Position numbers and translations under genes: made by a program. Shown here in pieces: positions 44,616 to 56,735 of a DNA stretch of 64,000 nucleotides. The stretch comes from Glossina fuscipes (lineage: Eukaryota > Arthropoda > Insecta > Diptera > Glossinidae). The notes under the pieces were generated by a model, which was not told the DNA's origin, did no database searches, and was given only the letters and a program-made list of their open reading frames with translations. Position 1 is the first letter of the stretch; the number at the start of each line of letters is the position of its first letter. The DNA is taken from contig NW_023998415.1 in assembly GCF_014805625.2 (NCBI RefSeq), positions 25,633,755 to 25,697,754 on the forward strand. Direction: 5' to 3'.

Positions 44616-47450
44616 CAAATTAGCATTGAAAATGCTTTAAGAAATTCTACAAACATACAGCAATAACCAGTGTGAAGAAGCCTAGGTATTTTGTAAGCAG
44701 GAAAGCAAGCCAGTAGTGTGTCGGACAACACCAAGTATTCACACATTATATAATATTGTCGCTTTAGTTTACTTTGTTAATCACAAAATTTCGTTAAGGA
44801 TTGTTTTATGCTACGCATACATTTTTTTGTAATATAACTGACTTGAAATGATAAAATTACGACATTTTTATTGATCTGTTCATAGAGATAATGACCAAAG
44901 TGTTTATACTAATACTTGAATAATGTACAAGTAGAAGCGCGTGCCGATATATTCTTTCCACTTGTATTTTACTTGTTAAAACTCTACTTTGCGTAAAATC
45001 AAGTCCAATACTTTATTGCACAAGACGTGTATAACTTTGTAGCAGCTTTTGTTATATTATAATTTTATCAAATTTTCTCTTTTCTCCTTTTCTCCTTCGA
45101 ATAAAATTTTTGATTAATGCAGACGACGTTTTATTCTCAATATTTCTTTATGATTAGCGAGCGAGTAATGCATGCATTACGTTACGTTTTCTAAATCTAT
45201 TAATTGCAATTACTAAACCAAAATTAAATTTTTAATAATCCCGGTCAATACATTTTACTCTTGTTGATGTGTGTAAGTGCGTGTATGTGTATACATTACT
45301 GGCCTTTGCACCAAATGCCATAGTATGACTTTATCATGTTAGGTGAACGTTGCCTTTATTGCCTTTGCTATGATTTTTATTTTATTTTTATTTAATCCGT
45401 TTTTTCTTTTTTGTCTTTTTTAAAGAAACTCATTACTACTACGCAACATCTGACTGTTTAAAATAAAAACCTGTTAAAAAAAAAAAAAATATGAATAAAT
45501 AAATAAACAAAAAAATCCAACTAAATCAAATAAACGAATTTTTAGGGCATGAAATTTTGGTTCGATAATTTTTTGACAATATATATGCAACGTGTGTTTT
45601 AACGTTTTTCTTACTTAAATTTATTTGTCATTTCACAGCACCAACAACAACACGCAGAATAGAAAAAGTGATTATATGAACTGAGTAACTAAAAATAATT
45701 TTATACATACAAGTGATTAATAGCGACTTGCTTTGTACAGCAGCTTGGCTTTATGTCAGGCGCTACGGCTGTTGTAACCAAAACTACCTATCCCCTATCG
45801 TTCTTTTCTTTCTTAATTTTTTATTTTTATTACTATACAAGGTATATTCTATAACTTTATTCGCAAAACAATGCATATCAGGTGCCCTTAAAAATTGCCG
45901 GATTCATTCGGTTATGGGTGATCTGTATGGACACACTTAAGTTAATTACTTCAAAACTATTCGGTTCGTGCCCAGATGACTGGATAAAATGCATTTCATT
46001 CAAGCGCACCTAATTGAGGATGGTTTGCAAATATTTTTAAATGTTAATAAACATACCGGAAAAATTGGTGTCAAACAATTCAAGCTTTAATCGATCCTCA
46101 ACGCCCTCAATGGATTGCGAAATATTAATTTGAAATTCGCATTAATTACTAAACTGTTCCAACAACTTACTCGATACTTGCAATAAATTTCCACAAAGCC
46201 CCATTAATGGCGAAACATCAAGTAAATCTGCCTTTTTTTAATAAACATCAAAATTGTAAAGTTTATGTTTTGATATTCTACAGATAGGCAGCATATATGT
46301 GTTCTGCGAGTATCTTATGCTCGAAAATGAACGAAATTATACTTTAAATATTTACTGTAGTTTTAACTGACATATTGTATTACATTCAGGCTTAATAGAT
46401 TTTTACCCTTACATAGCTGATTACCATTTATAGAGCACTGATGTGCTCTCATAATTTTTACACTCTTATCACTCAATCTATTACGTTTGCCATATATATT
46501 CGTGTATTACTCACGTTCACTTAGCTTGTTAAGCTTATCGTACATTAACATTTCCATAACTCTTATATACTTGTGTGATTTGAAGCCTTATATACTATTA
46601 ACATTCAGTATAGTGCGGATGAGAATCATCTTAACTTTCATTTTGGAAAAAAATCATTGAAAATGAACTATCAGTAGATACCGAAAGATTCGGTTTAAGC
46701 TAAATAGAGTTTTGTATTTTTATTGCTTATAAATTAACTTAAAAACAAAAAAAAAAAAAAACAATCGATAAACGTGTGGATACAAGTTGCCAGGAATATG
46801 AACACATTTACCCTTTACATACGCTCCGCAAGTGTCGTTTTTCGTTTGGCTTTGTAACCATATATAAATGTACCTATGTATATATATATATATATATATT
46901 ATTAGAAACGTTTTGCATGTGTGATAACCAATTGCATATATGGGAGTCATTAGTGACAAGTGTTAATATTAATTAATATAAAATAAAATAAAATGTTATT
47001 TACAATATTTGTTAGTTTTCTAGTTTCGTTTTAATGGCAGTCACTTTAGTTTGCACTTCAACAGTTTTATGGTATGTTTGTTATTATTGATAATTTGCGA
47101 TATCGTCATTGTTTTTGTTTTTTGCTTTATTGTTCATTTGCACTCAAGGATATATATTTAACGTCTTTTTGTAAACCCGGAATATATAAATAAATATATG
47201 AGTTACTTATTACTATCAAGCGATTAAGAAAATGGGAGAGTTAACCAAGAACATATATCTCATATAACATTTAAGGTTACTTTACACATTCTAAACATAT
47301 TTTTATTTCCTCTACACTATATAACTTATCTTAAGATTAACGACATTAAAGGGGGGCAGCCACTGTGGTTGAAACAAATGATAATAGAGCAATAATATGC
47401 GAAAAAGTTATTAAACGCATAAATTTAAAAAAAAAAAAAAAAAAAAATGG
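43235..47450. other. AT-rich non-coding sequence
   Basis: About 4.2 kb with no gene or mobile element recognised. A microsatellite lies at about 46877-46900 and a run of 21 A at 47427-47447, directly before the next family A copy. Confidence 0.55.
44575..44614. repeat. (AT)n microsatellite
   Basis: 'catatatatatgtatatata' followed by further TA units to 44614. Almost pure alternating A and T. Confidence 0.93.
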
Positions 47451-48058
47451 TATAGTCGGGCAAAGCCGATCCTTAAATACCCTACGCTACTTTCTCTAAA
47501 ACACTCATTCACATATTTTCGCAACAACAGGCCGCCAGATTGGCGTATACTCGTAAATGCCAACGTGGTCTAAGTTTGTCAACGCAGTGTATAATGTTCT
47601 TCTTGCTTCGCCAGCACACAGGTGTTTGCTTTTCATGAGAGTCCCTCTATATGGTGAGATGGTCTAATCAATACACCTATGCTATGCAAATTATCGACGG
47701 TTGATTTACTAGGGACATATTGTTAGACCTTTTATAATGCATAACCTAATGTTAGTAAGCGATTTTTGCCGCGAAACTCAAAAATTTATAACAACGAGTG
47801 GTTGAAAAAATTGTTCGATCTGAACTATATTGAATAGGTTTCGTTCTTGGGCCAAAACGTAGTAAACTCCATAAAATTCGTTCAATAAATCTCAGAAAGT
47901 GCCACCTGAGGCACAAGCAGCCGTACAGACAGACCAGCTTAGAGAGATTCAAACAGAGAGGGCCTGAATGAATCGGTATATTAAAAGGTCAATCTATCTT
48001 AAGTCTTTTTGAATGTTCCATACATCCGCACAAACTTTATTTAACCTAGCATCACAAG
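47451..48058 (+). mobile_element. Family A repeat copy 5 (near full length)
   Basis: Left module 'tatagtcgggcaaagccgat' then 'ccttaaataccctacgctac'. Right module 'gaatcggtatattaaaaggt', 'caatctatcttaagtctttt', 'tacatccgcacaaactttat', closing in 'agcatcacaag' where the final 'tggtgtag' has decayed. It also shows the 'gacagaccagcttagagaga' phrase shared with the 59.5-kb copy. It sits immediately behind a 21-A run. Confidence 0.65.
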
Positions 48059-50871
48059 AAGCATTTAATCTACATATCTACAACTAGTAATGTATGTAAA
48101 GGCTTTTAGTAACATTGATTACGACGTGAATGGAGAGCGAAAAATGTGAACGAGAAACTTCATTTTCGATCAAAGACTGCAATTTTTTATTAACAAAAAA
48201 AAAATGTTCAAATTAATATGCCGAACATCTCTTACATGCTTCTCTTTAGAATGTAACTTCAAAGCTATTATTACAAGCCTGACTGAAATAGATGGACGTG
48301 ACGTTTTGGAAGCTTATTTTTCGAGAAAAATCTGTAATAGAAATGTTTTTTCTTTTTTTTTTTATTATAATAAATTATAAAACTGCCCTTCCAAGGTGAA
48401 ATACTTTTTTTCATGCTCGATTATTGCACGTATAAGAGGCTGTAAGCCTCACACAGCGAATTTGCATTAACGTGTTTTTGAACATAAATAATATTTAAAG
48501 GCCTGTGTTAGTGTATTGGAACTGGTAGAAATTACTAGCATGAGGTTGTATTCTTGGTCTTCAGGAAAAAACTTTTTTCGGTTTTGGGATTTCTTTCTAC
48601 ATAATCTAGAAAGTTGCATCTGTCTAAGCATTTATTAAAGGGACGAATTTCGGTAATAACAGATATATCAGTCAAATTTTCAAGTTTCGTTACATTTCAA
48701 AACACTTTCGTTCACCGCAAGCATATATATAATATATTACTCGAGGTGCAAACAGTCGGAGCTGTATTTAGACCCATTATCTGCTTCGAAATACTGAAGA
48801 GCGGGGAGATTATGGCTGTAAGAGATACTGAAACTGAGAAGAAAAAAAACAAACTTAACGCAAGCAACCGCTTACAGTCTTTAAAACCAGTAGTCAGCTC
48901 TTCATTTATCATACGATCTATTGAATTTCCACAACCTTCGACAATCTTGACCATTGCCGTGCGCTTGTACCGCAAGTAATACTTGACAGGTAAGCTCTTT
49001 AGGAAGACCACGTAGCATTTTCAGCGTTCTCGTACATTCGCCCTAGACAATGCCACACGACAGAATGATCTGTTCTTGGATTGCGATGCTTGCGATTCTA
49101 CCTTGGGCAGCCTTTCCCTCCTTGCACAGTTGTCACACTTTCTGGTAAAGCGAACACTTTATCAACCCTTTCTTTCCACCCGCCCTCACCAGAAATATTT
49201 CTTAATCATCATCGTATCTACAGTTACTCAGCGCCAGGGCAAAGATAAGAAAAAACTATTTTTAATTCGAAATAGCTTTCCTGCGTTTTAAGACAATGCG
49301 GCCATCTCTGCTTGCTCTCTACGTAGATTGCATACATTTCATTCTTGATCTCCAAACTAATGCAACTCTTATTACTTATCAAAAATCATTTTCATTAACT
49401 GGATTGTTAATCGTTTTTCTCTTTTCCTCTTTTCTACGAAACCGTCATCATGACATATGTTTAGCTACCTATATATCACAAACGCAGCATGCATTCTATG
49501 TTATATGGAAGCAATTATTGCTGTCATGTTACTATTAGTAGAAAACAGCAATATGTCTAAATAATCGATAAAATAATTTGGAATGTAATAATAATAAGAA
49601 TGGAAGCGATCACCGCAGGAATTATTAAGCAAGTTTAATAGACTTCTTCTAAATTAGGACAGTAAGTATGTATTGCGCATACTTCTCAACATGTGGGACT
49701 CATCATTTCATTCATTGTCGGATTAAAGCCTCAGATTAACTTTGTTTAAATTTTTTCATTACATCATAGCATTCGTATCTAAGAGTGTGACATATTTTTA
49801 ATTTGTATTATTACTGGTTCTGGTTCCTCAAGTTTGGTAGCAGTCATCTAGAAAGCCTTCAAATATATACTTTTCGGTCTTTTTCCTTTCTTATTGTGAT
49901 TTCATCGGTCCTTCTTTCTAATAGTTTTTCGGATTAAGTCCCTAGTCCCTATCGGGCTATTGGGAAATTCTTTGAAATCAGGCTTCCTGAGAATCATGCA
50001 TTTATGAAATATTCACCACTGTATTACTACAACACTTGTATTATGTCCAAACAATCATTAAGAGATGGCGTACATGCTAAAGCTACTTCTAATCCAATCA
50101 AGGAAACCACATCAAGCTTCTTGAAAGACTAGACCATAAGTGAGTGTTAACATAGTCATAACTTAATATTTCTGCAACTTAAGCTCAGCGATGCTGCCTG
50201 TGTCAGCTGAGCATAAATTGTGCCTTCAGCTTTTAGCCGTGTCAACGAGATCAGCATATATAGGAAAAATGTCCTAAAGACGTATTTGGAGAATGGGCAG
50301 CAAAAGCAATCCCCATTTCAATGGATTTTTCCGAGATAGAGCAACGCTAAAGTAAAAAGGGGAGAATGTGGAATTGCACATTAGCAAGTCCTCGATATTT
50401 CTGTGAAGTTTCCTGCGAACGGACTGATTGCGATTGGAGCTGAACTTTGTCATGGTTGCCTAATGGACGATGAGCCGCGACCCTTTATTATTATGCCCAA
50501 ATTGAAGCCAAGAAAAGTTAAAAAAAAGCTTACGCAAGAAAAAAGACGTAAATTAAACGCAATAAAGTGCACAACTTTTGCTTCAACATACGAATCATCC
50601 AGGCAAAGCTGAACTTTTGGTTTTAATCACTTAAAATCGTTCCTTGTGAACAAAAAAATTAATAAATAAATAAAACGTGAACATATCCTTAGTCTAAGTA
50701 CAACCGAATTCCATCATCTTCTCTTATCAAACATATATTGAAATATCATGAGTCAAGCTTAAAGGTTAATATTGCTTTGATGAAATTTTTGTTAACGTTC
50801 AATTAATAGGTAATAATTATCCATTAACTTAGTCGACGACGAACAATAACTAATCAATTTGCAGCGTTAAG
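48059..50871. other. AT-rich non-coding sequence
   Basis: No gene supported. A 121-codon plus-strand frame (48614-48979) and a 99-codon minus-strand frame over the same bases (48712-49011) exclude each other and have no domain. A Lys-rich 69-codon frame at 50403-50612 is likewise unrecognised. Confidence 0.5.
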
Positions 50872-50877
50872 CGAGAG

Positions 50878-50928
<51 letters not shown>
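50872..50928 (+). repeat. (GA)n microsatellite, about 28 units
   Basis: 'gagagagcgagagagagaga' extended to 50928. Long GA tracts can bind GAGA factor or CLAMP in flies and can form triplex DNA, but no promoter is seen nearby. Confidence 0.95.
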
Positions 50929-50929
<1 letters not shown>

Positions 50930-51315
50930 ATAAAGAAAAAGTTGTTGGTGCCAAAATCAAAGACAACATTTAATATTTAAGACAGAATGTCTTATGAAAA
51001 ATTTAATCAAGGTTGACAGTATGCAAATTAAAACATTAAAAATATTTATGAGAATTAGTCACATCTAAGTGTCTACAAGCACTATATGGAAAAATTATTT
51101 AATTTTAAATAATATAAACAAACAAGCGGCCAAAATTAGAAAGTCAATCGGTTGAATTGCAAGTTAGTTGCTTGATGCCAAGTGAATTTGTCAAATAAAA
51201 TATTGTAAAATGGGTGGTTGATTACTTGACAATGCTTATCTCGCTAATATCTGTACGTTTCCACTTTGTTAAATCACTCAGCAAATGAAACATACAGAGA
51301 GAGCAGCACAATCGC
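50929..51315. other. AT-rich non-coding sequence
   Basis: Nothing recognised between the GA and TATG/TG tracts. Confidence 0.5.
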
Positions 51316-51384
51316 ATATGTATGTATGTATGTATGTATGTATGTGTGTGTGAGTGTGTGTGTGTGTGTGTATGTGTGTGTATG
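51316..51384 (+). repeat. Compound (TATG)n(TG)n microsatellite
   Basis: About six TATG units pass into interrupted TG repeats. It keeps several frames open on both strands, which explains the short Val/Cys- and His/Thr-repeat frames here. They are not genes. Confidence 0.95.
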
Positions 51385-52436
51385 CAATGCAATGGTAGCA
51401 AATCCAACTTGCTTGTCCAGCTATCTAGGTGTCTTATCTTATGTACGTTGCAATCGTTGGCCGGACACACAGGCATACAACGCAAAGAACGAATATTAAA
51501 AAATTTACTAATTAAAATCAATTCATAATGACAAATATGATTAAGTTATAAATTATATGCAAATGCGTTTGTTTGTTTTTTTCTTTTTTTTCAATCATTT
51601 TCTCCTGGACAAATTAATGGCTAAAAGTAAGCTGATCATCCAACCTGATCATGCTATGATATCAGTTCCGATTTTTGCGGCCATATAAATATCTAGCTAT
51701 AGATAGATCAAGCGATAAGCGATACCCGATAATCGGATATTGACACTCCATACGGGATCCGCGAGGGATATTTCTTGGCCTTACGGACCGGAACACATAT
51801 CTAATTCATCCGCAACTTTCGATTGCGGGCGTGAAACAAAAAGTTACAGCAATGTTATGATGATGATCTCACGCAACAGACGTCGTTCGCAGTTATGGGG
51901 TAATTCAAACTACTTTTGCTACCAAGTTAGAAATCAGCACTTAAAACAAATCAGTGAACGTATTGTAGTAGGAATGACACGAAAAAGTGTTTACATCATA
52001 GACGAACTTTAATTCGTCCAGAAAGGAAAAAAAGTTGCGGTTATAGCCGACCTATAGGTCGTTGCTCTTAACATTAGATACATAGCACGGTATGCCTCAA
52101 TTACATTTCTCTCGTTTGCGAATTGAAAAACCATAGACACTAAGTTCTTCTTTCCAGCAACAAAGTAAACTTAAAAAAAAAGAAACAAAAACAAAAACAA
52201 AAAACAGAAAATTATGAAAATCCGTTTTATCGGTATCTTTGATTAAATCCTGTTTTAATTAACTTCGATACACCTATTTTCATATATGCGACGTAACTTT
52301 TTTTCAAAAATTTATTACCATTGCCATCATAAATCTCCTTCTAACGTCTGTGGCTGCGTTTTGTAATGCGATAATTTTTTTTTTTTTTTTTGTATTCACA
52401 ATTTTTGTACATATTTTAAGAATTACTTAATATATA
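51385..52436. other. AT-rich non-coding sequence
   Basis: No gene supported. A 90-codon frame at 51740-52012 lies in slightly GC-richer DNA but shows no domain. 'cagttccgatttttgcggcc' near 51663-51682 resembles an internal word of family B, but neither family B end is present. Confidence 0.45.
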
Positions 52437-52656
52437 CAGGCGTCCCCCAATCTAACACGGAAACCGTGTTATACGAAACACTTTTATTTACACTAAACTA
52501 TCATACAGAATAAGACAATTTAAGCTGAGATATTATGTAAATGACAAAAAAAAAAAATGTATCGAAACCTTATGCGCGTTATAATAGTTGCAAATTATGT
52601 ACCGCGTTGCATAGAAAGCGGGCTTTATGAGCACCGTGTTAAGCGGAGGACACCTG
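52437..52656. mobile_element. Tigger/pogo-like MITE, 220 bp
   Basis: The left end 'caggcgtcccccaatctaac' followed by 'acgg' mirrors the right end, which reads 'caggtgtcctccgcttaaca' then 'cgg' on the reverse strand. That is 24 bp with a handful of mismatches, and TA precedes the left end. CAGG-starting termini of this kind and internal phrases such as 'accgtgttatacgaaa' are typical of Tigger/pogo-type elements. The right-hand TA is not preserved (TT). No coding capacity. A second small palindrome, 'aacacgg' with 'ccgtgtt', lies just inside the left end. Confidence 0.65.
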
Positions 52657-52682
52657 TTTATATTTAATGTATAATATACGCG

Positions 52683-52725
52683 ATATATATGTATATATGC
52701 GCGCGCGCACGTATGTATGCGTGTA
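52683..52725. other. 43-bp alternating purine-pyrimidine tract (potential Z-DNA)
   Basis: From 'atatatatgtatatatgcgc' through 'gcgcgcacgtatgtatgcgt' to 'gta' every base alternates purine and pyrimidine without a break, with a GC/CG core. Such tracts favour left-handed DNA under negative supercoiling. It lies 27 bases beyond the Tigger-like MITE. Confidence 0.85.
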
Positions 52726-53156
52726 AGTTTTCCACTGCCTTTGTATGTGGCTTTAAGTTTCTATATTATGTATTGTATGTGCGCAAGTATTTGTTTGTAA
52801 AATATTAATAGCACATTAAATATTTCATATAAACACATTATAAAAATTACCAATAAACATGCAACACTACAAACTGTATAATATATCAGCAAATATAAGT
52901 AACAAGTATATATATATATATATACGTATACACAAGTTCGTAGACGTTTAACTTATAAAATAACATTTTAGCAGAAAAATCAAAATAAATAAATTAAAAA
53001 TTTTTCCTATACATGTGCTATACACATGCACACTGAAATATTGAATATCGTTTACCAATGATTTTTTACGTATTTTGTGGCATATATGCTGAGTAGTAGA
53101 CAATAAATATTGCTTACCCTCTAGGGGTGCATAGCATATAAAATGCTAAATGAGTT

Positions 53157-53188
<32 letters not shown>

Positions 53189-53959
53189 TTATCGCACATA
53201 AGCGCTACGTATAGATAGGTGTGTAGTTAATGAACCAAAGATAACATTAATATGAAAATAGATAGTTATTGACTTATAATTTTTATAATAGAAAACTTAA
53301 AAAACCCACCATTTCAATATTAGAACATATCGCGAGTCTAATTAATTTTTTTTTTTCTTCTTTTTTGCATTCGAATGCTTTTCTTTAAATATTGGTCTTG
53401 ACATTGCGATAATTATGTATTGACATCCCCACAACATAGATATTCTACCTAGAGATGTTTCAATAATCTAAGGATTTCTTGTTGTTGTTGTTGTTGTGCA
53501 AATATTTACAAAAATGAAAGCAAAAACTAAAGCGTAACTATACCATAGCCTAACAAGTTCTTCATCTAAGCACCTACCTAACCAATGTCACTTAATGCCC
53601 ATACATAAATATATATATATATATATATGTATATATATGTATATCCGCCGTATGTACACTCTCCTGATGGTATTCTTGGAGTATGGATTTTATCGGCCTA
53701 TATTTTAAAATTAAAACTTTTGGAGATAAAACTCGCCGTGATCTACCATCCGTTTGGAGGTGTTTCAGCAGCCAAACCGCAGTTATGCTTTAGATACAGA
53801 AACAAAAATTATTTATTAATTTCCACTTGAAATGAAACGATTTCGGCTAAAGTTTGACAAGTGCAGGGATTTTGCAAGACCTCACTTTTAAATCGTTTCA
53901 CTGTGGATTTGAAATTCTTGCCGCAAACTTAATGCTTTACTGATTCAATTGTACGACAA
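52726..53959. other. AT-rich non-coding sequence with microsatellites
   Basis: No gene recognised. AT tracts at about 52910-52926, 53157-53190 and 53610-53640, and a (GTT)n tract at about 53479-53496. Confidence 0.55.
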
Positions 53960-54571
53960 TTAGTCATACGCACAATAAGCGCTTCGGCGAATGTTTTTAT
54001 ATATATAGGTTAAAGTTAAAAGAAAGATCGCATAATCGTTCTCGCCAAAATAACTCACGAACTCAATTGTTCGCGAGACCTGTGGTGGAAAAGAGAAACA
54101 ACAGTTTTCCACATTTAACATGCTGCCACTCCTAGTTATATTCCAAATGTCGTGACTGCCACTGACCGTCATTTCATGATCACAATAAGCGACCATAATC
54201 TCAAGATTGACTGAGCCCATATTTTGAGATTTTTACTAGAGCTTGTCATATGAATGTGTATTACACTTTTTTCACAATTTACCCGATTGTCATTACGGGC
54301 TGTTACAGACGCTTCATATCGGACTGAAATGTTCTGATGGAAGGTCTGTATAAGACTGGCGGGAAACTGCTCCCGCATTTTAAATAGAACGTATGAATTT
54401 GAAGATAATTGATATGTTCCTCCGTAACTGAGTGGTGGATAAACGCGTACATAAACTGCAAGATCTCATTATCGACGACTTTCTTGCAGACTGATATCTT
54501 TGGAAAGAAAATTGACAAGCCATCTTTAGCAGGACCAAATGAGTAACAAATGCGTTGCATTCTTCCTGCAA
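53960..54571 (-). pseudogene. Chain of overlapping minus-strand frames, possible decayed coding segment
   Basis: Frames 54303-54560, 54169-54378 and 53960-54220 overlap in series and have mixed composition. Examples are C-K-K-V-V-D-N-E-I-L-Q-F, then F-P-A-S-L-I-Q-T-F-H-Q-N, then V-A-Y-C-D-H-E-M-T-V-S-G. This pattern would fit one coding segment broken by frameshifts. No domain or transposase motif is recognised and there are no splice sites of note. It could be chance in a slightly GC-richer patch. Confidence 0.2.
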
Positions 54572-54654
54572 CCCATACTAAATTGCTCTGCGCTCTGTAC
54601 TCAAAGTGATCTTGTTATATCTTATGACCGGTACGCATTCTATCTGAATTTGGA

Positions 54655-54828
54655 ATTGGCCTAAACTTATTAAAGGACACGCCTACAATGCCCGCATGCC
54701 TATCGCCGCGCCCATTTCATATCATAGAACATGAAAATTCAGTTCATTTGCTGTCTTTGTCCTTTTGTAGGATAACGGCGATGGGTACAAAAGATTCGGT
54801 CAATACCGAATATAGTTTTCTCACTTGT
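54655..54828 (-). mobile_element. Family B repeat, 5' fragment (reverse strand)
   Basis: On the minus strand it opens 'caagtgagaaaactatattc' then 'ggtattgaccgaatc', 'gtacccatcgccg', and continues with 'gaattttcatgttctat' and 'cctttaataagtttagg', all present in the 29.1-kb copy with small changes. The right end is not found. Confidence 0.6.
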
Positions 54829-56289
54829 TGTAATTCGCGAAATTCATATAAAAATTTATAAAGAAATTATTTAAAATACTTTTTCAAATTCTCCATTCAT
54901 TTTTCTCAACAGTTGTTTAGCTTACCACAGCTTAAGCAAGGCTGACCGGATGTTTAAACTTGGTTTAACCTTTCGCTCATTTGCGATATTGTGAAGACAA
55001 ATAACTGGCTTTCCTCATTATCATTGACTAAATAAATTGTTTTTAGTTTATATCGAATAAAAATTAACGGCTTTTTTTTTATGTTTTCCATTTCTGTTTC
55101 TCTTGTTGATTTACTTGCCTTAAATATGCATATATATAATAATATGACTGAAACTGGGCATAATAATAATATAGCCTTTTGATTAACTCCTTTTTTTGGT
55201 TTATAAGTATTAAGACGTACCGAAAAGTAATTTAAGCACACTACCCACGCATACATGAATATTGTGTGCGCTTGAAAAAATATTGATATGTTTTCCGTGA
55301 ACGTTGAACGCGTATACAAGTAAAATGTCTCTGTACTCTGAAGGCTTGTTTTTTCATCTTTCTTTCAAACAATTTAGTGCAAGGTGCGATCTCCACAAAA
55401 AATAAATGCTGTAATGAAGACATCAAAGTTAAGTGAGCCTACGTTAGGTTTGTCAAGGAATCGCCGCTCATTGAAATGTATATCGAAGATGTCGATCGAT
55501 ATCTGTATGGTGCATAAATATTTCACCAAAAACAGTAGAATTCAAAAAATTTGAATTTTCGTTGATTTCACGTTGATTTCATTCGACGGATTGGTTTACT
55601 TTGTCTTTATCAGCTCTTACTTCGCTCCTCGCAGAACGTGATGCAAGAGCGGCGAGACGAAATTTTTGACACTGGCGTTTTGATCAATAATCGCCTTCAT
55701 AATTCCATGCAATAGTTTTCTTTTTTCTTTTTTTTTTTTGGCTTAAAGATCAATTTCAGCTTTTCACTAGTAATAGAAGTAAAGTACGCCGAAAATTCCG
55801 ATTTCGAAATTCCGTACTTGATAATGCACTAAACGAATGCTTTTGCCCAGAGTTAATAGATCAAGGCAGAACGCCTTAAAAAAAAAAGGAATGAGTTTCC
55901 GAACAACGTAGCAGATCGATTCAAGGATTATTAGTAACCCTTTCGCTGAATACAGTTTTCCAACACATCTTTGGCCGTTTTTTTCCATTTTGTTAATTAT
56001 CCTAAATACTGAAAATGGATTAACTTATTGTACGCTGAAGTAGAGCTCGGTAAGTTTTAGTAACATTTTCCTTGAGAGAAAAAAATTTGATTTCAAGTTC
56101 AAGCAATGCTCATCTAATACTTCTCAGCGAATATCATAGCTTAGATTTGACATAAGTCACAAATTCACAAAAATGTGCATCGGAAACTATAATACTTCAA
56201 ATCTAAGATATTCCTGAATACCGCAATTAGTTTAGCCGTCGATATCTTTCTGTTCGTCGTCGGAAAAATTTGCGTTGAGAGGTTTTCAA
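54829..56289. other. AT-rich non-coding sequence
   Basis: No gene recognised. T-rich runs near 55072-55080 and 55728-55739. Confidence 0.5.
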
Positions 56290-56445
56290 AAAAAAAAGGA
56301 AAAGGAAAAAATAATTTACTTGTTCATCAATATCTCTTGGGTTTCATGCTAAGTAATCCTTCTAAAGTCATTTGCGCCAGCGCTTGCTCTCATTCTCGAA
56401 GCATTTCTGGTATGGGCTTTCTGCTTCCTTGAGCTCTTTCACCGA
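56290..56445 (-). mobile_element. Mariner transposase C-terminal relic
   Basis: On the minus strand, 56442 down to 56371 reads V-K-E-L-K-E-A-E-S-P-Y-Q-K-C-F-E-N. This resembles the C-terminal mariner motif 'R-E-L-K-A-I-P-x-x-A-Y-Q-K-C-F-E-x-W-K-K-R-W'. The frame then closes at TGA, and a shifted frame shows D-I-D-E, similar to the last residues of many mariner transposases. The catalytic part is not found upstream, where the SINE copy begins instead. The match is short, and family assignment rests on the P-Y-Q-K-C-F-E block. Confidence 0.5.
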
Positions 56446-56609
56446 AAACGGCGCAGGAAGGTAAGTCCGGTGAACAAAATGGTTGAAGTATGCGACGGTT
56501 CTTTTGAAATAAATTTCGCTGACACCTACTTCATGCTCATGGTTAGCATAAGCCAACCGATAAGGCGATCTGCTTAGCAACTGCACAACAATTTTGTGCA
56601 CAGCACTAG

Positions 56610-56735
56610 CATCGAAGGCTATCGGCTTTGTTCAAAACTCTACCGCACTTGAGAGTTGAACACACGACAATTGAATAGGCTAACGGAGAACCTTTGCCTA
56701 CTCGGCCACTTAGGCGAATGCGATGTAGTAGTAAG
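56610..56735 (-). mobile_element. tRNA-derived SINE, copy 2
   Basis: Reverse-complemented, the A-box region reads 'cgcctaagtggccgagtagg' and the B box 'gtgttcaactc', followed by 'gtgcggtagagttttgaaca' and 'aagccgatagcct'. Each block aligns with copy 1 at 31.56 kb in the same order and spacing, over roughly 110 bp and with clear divergence. The 'gtggccgag' start is closer to a Ser/Leu tRNA A box than copy 1. It abuts the mariner C-terminal relic, and neither target duplication nor tail is clear. Confidence 0.6.

Noticed and set aside
48614..49011. 121-codon plus-strand and 99-codon minus-strand frames over the same bases
   Set aside because: Mutually overlapping, no domain, no flanking splice sites; most likely chance.
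51222..51528. Frames rich in His/Thr (minus) and Tyr/Val/Cys (plus)
   Set aside because: Produced by the TATG/TG microsatellite.
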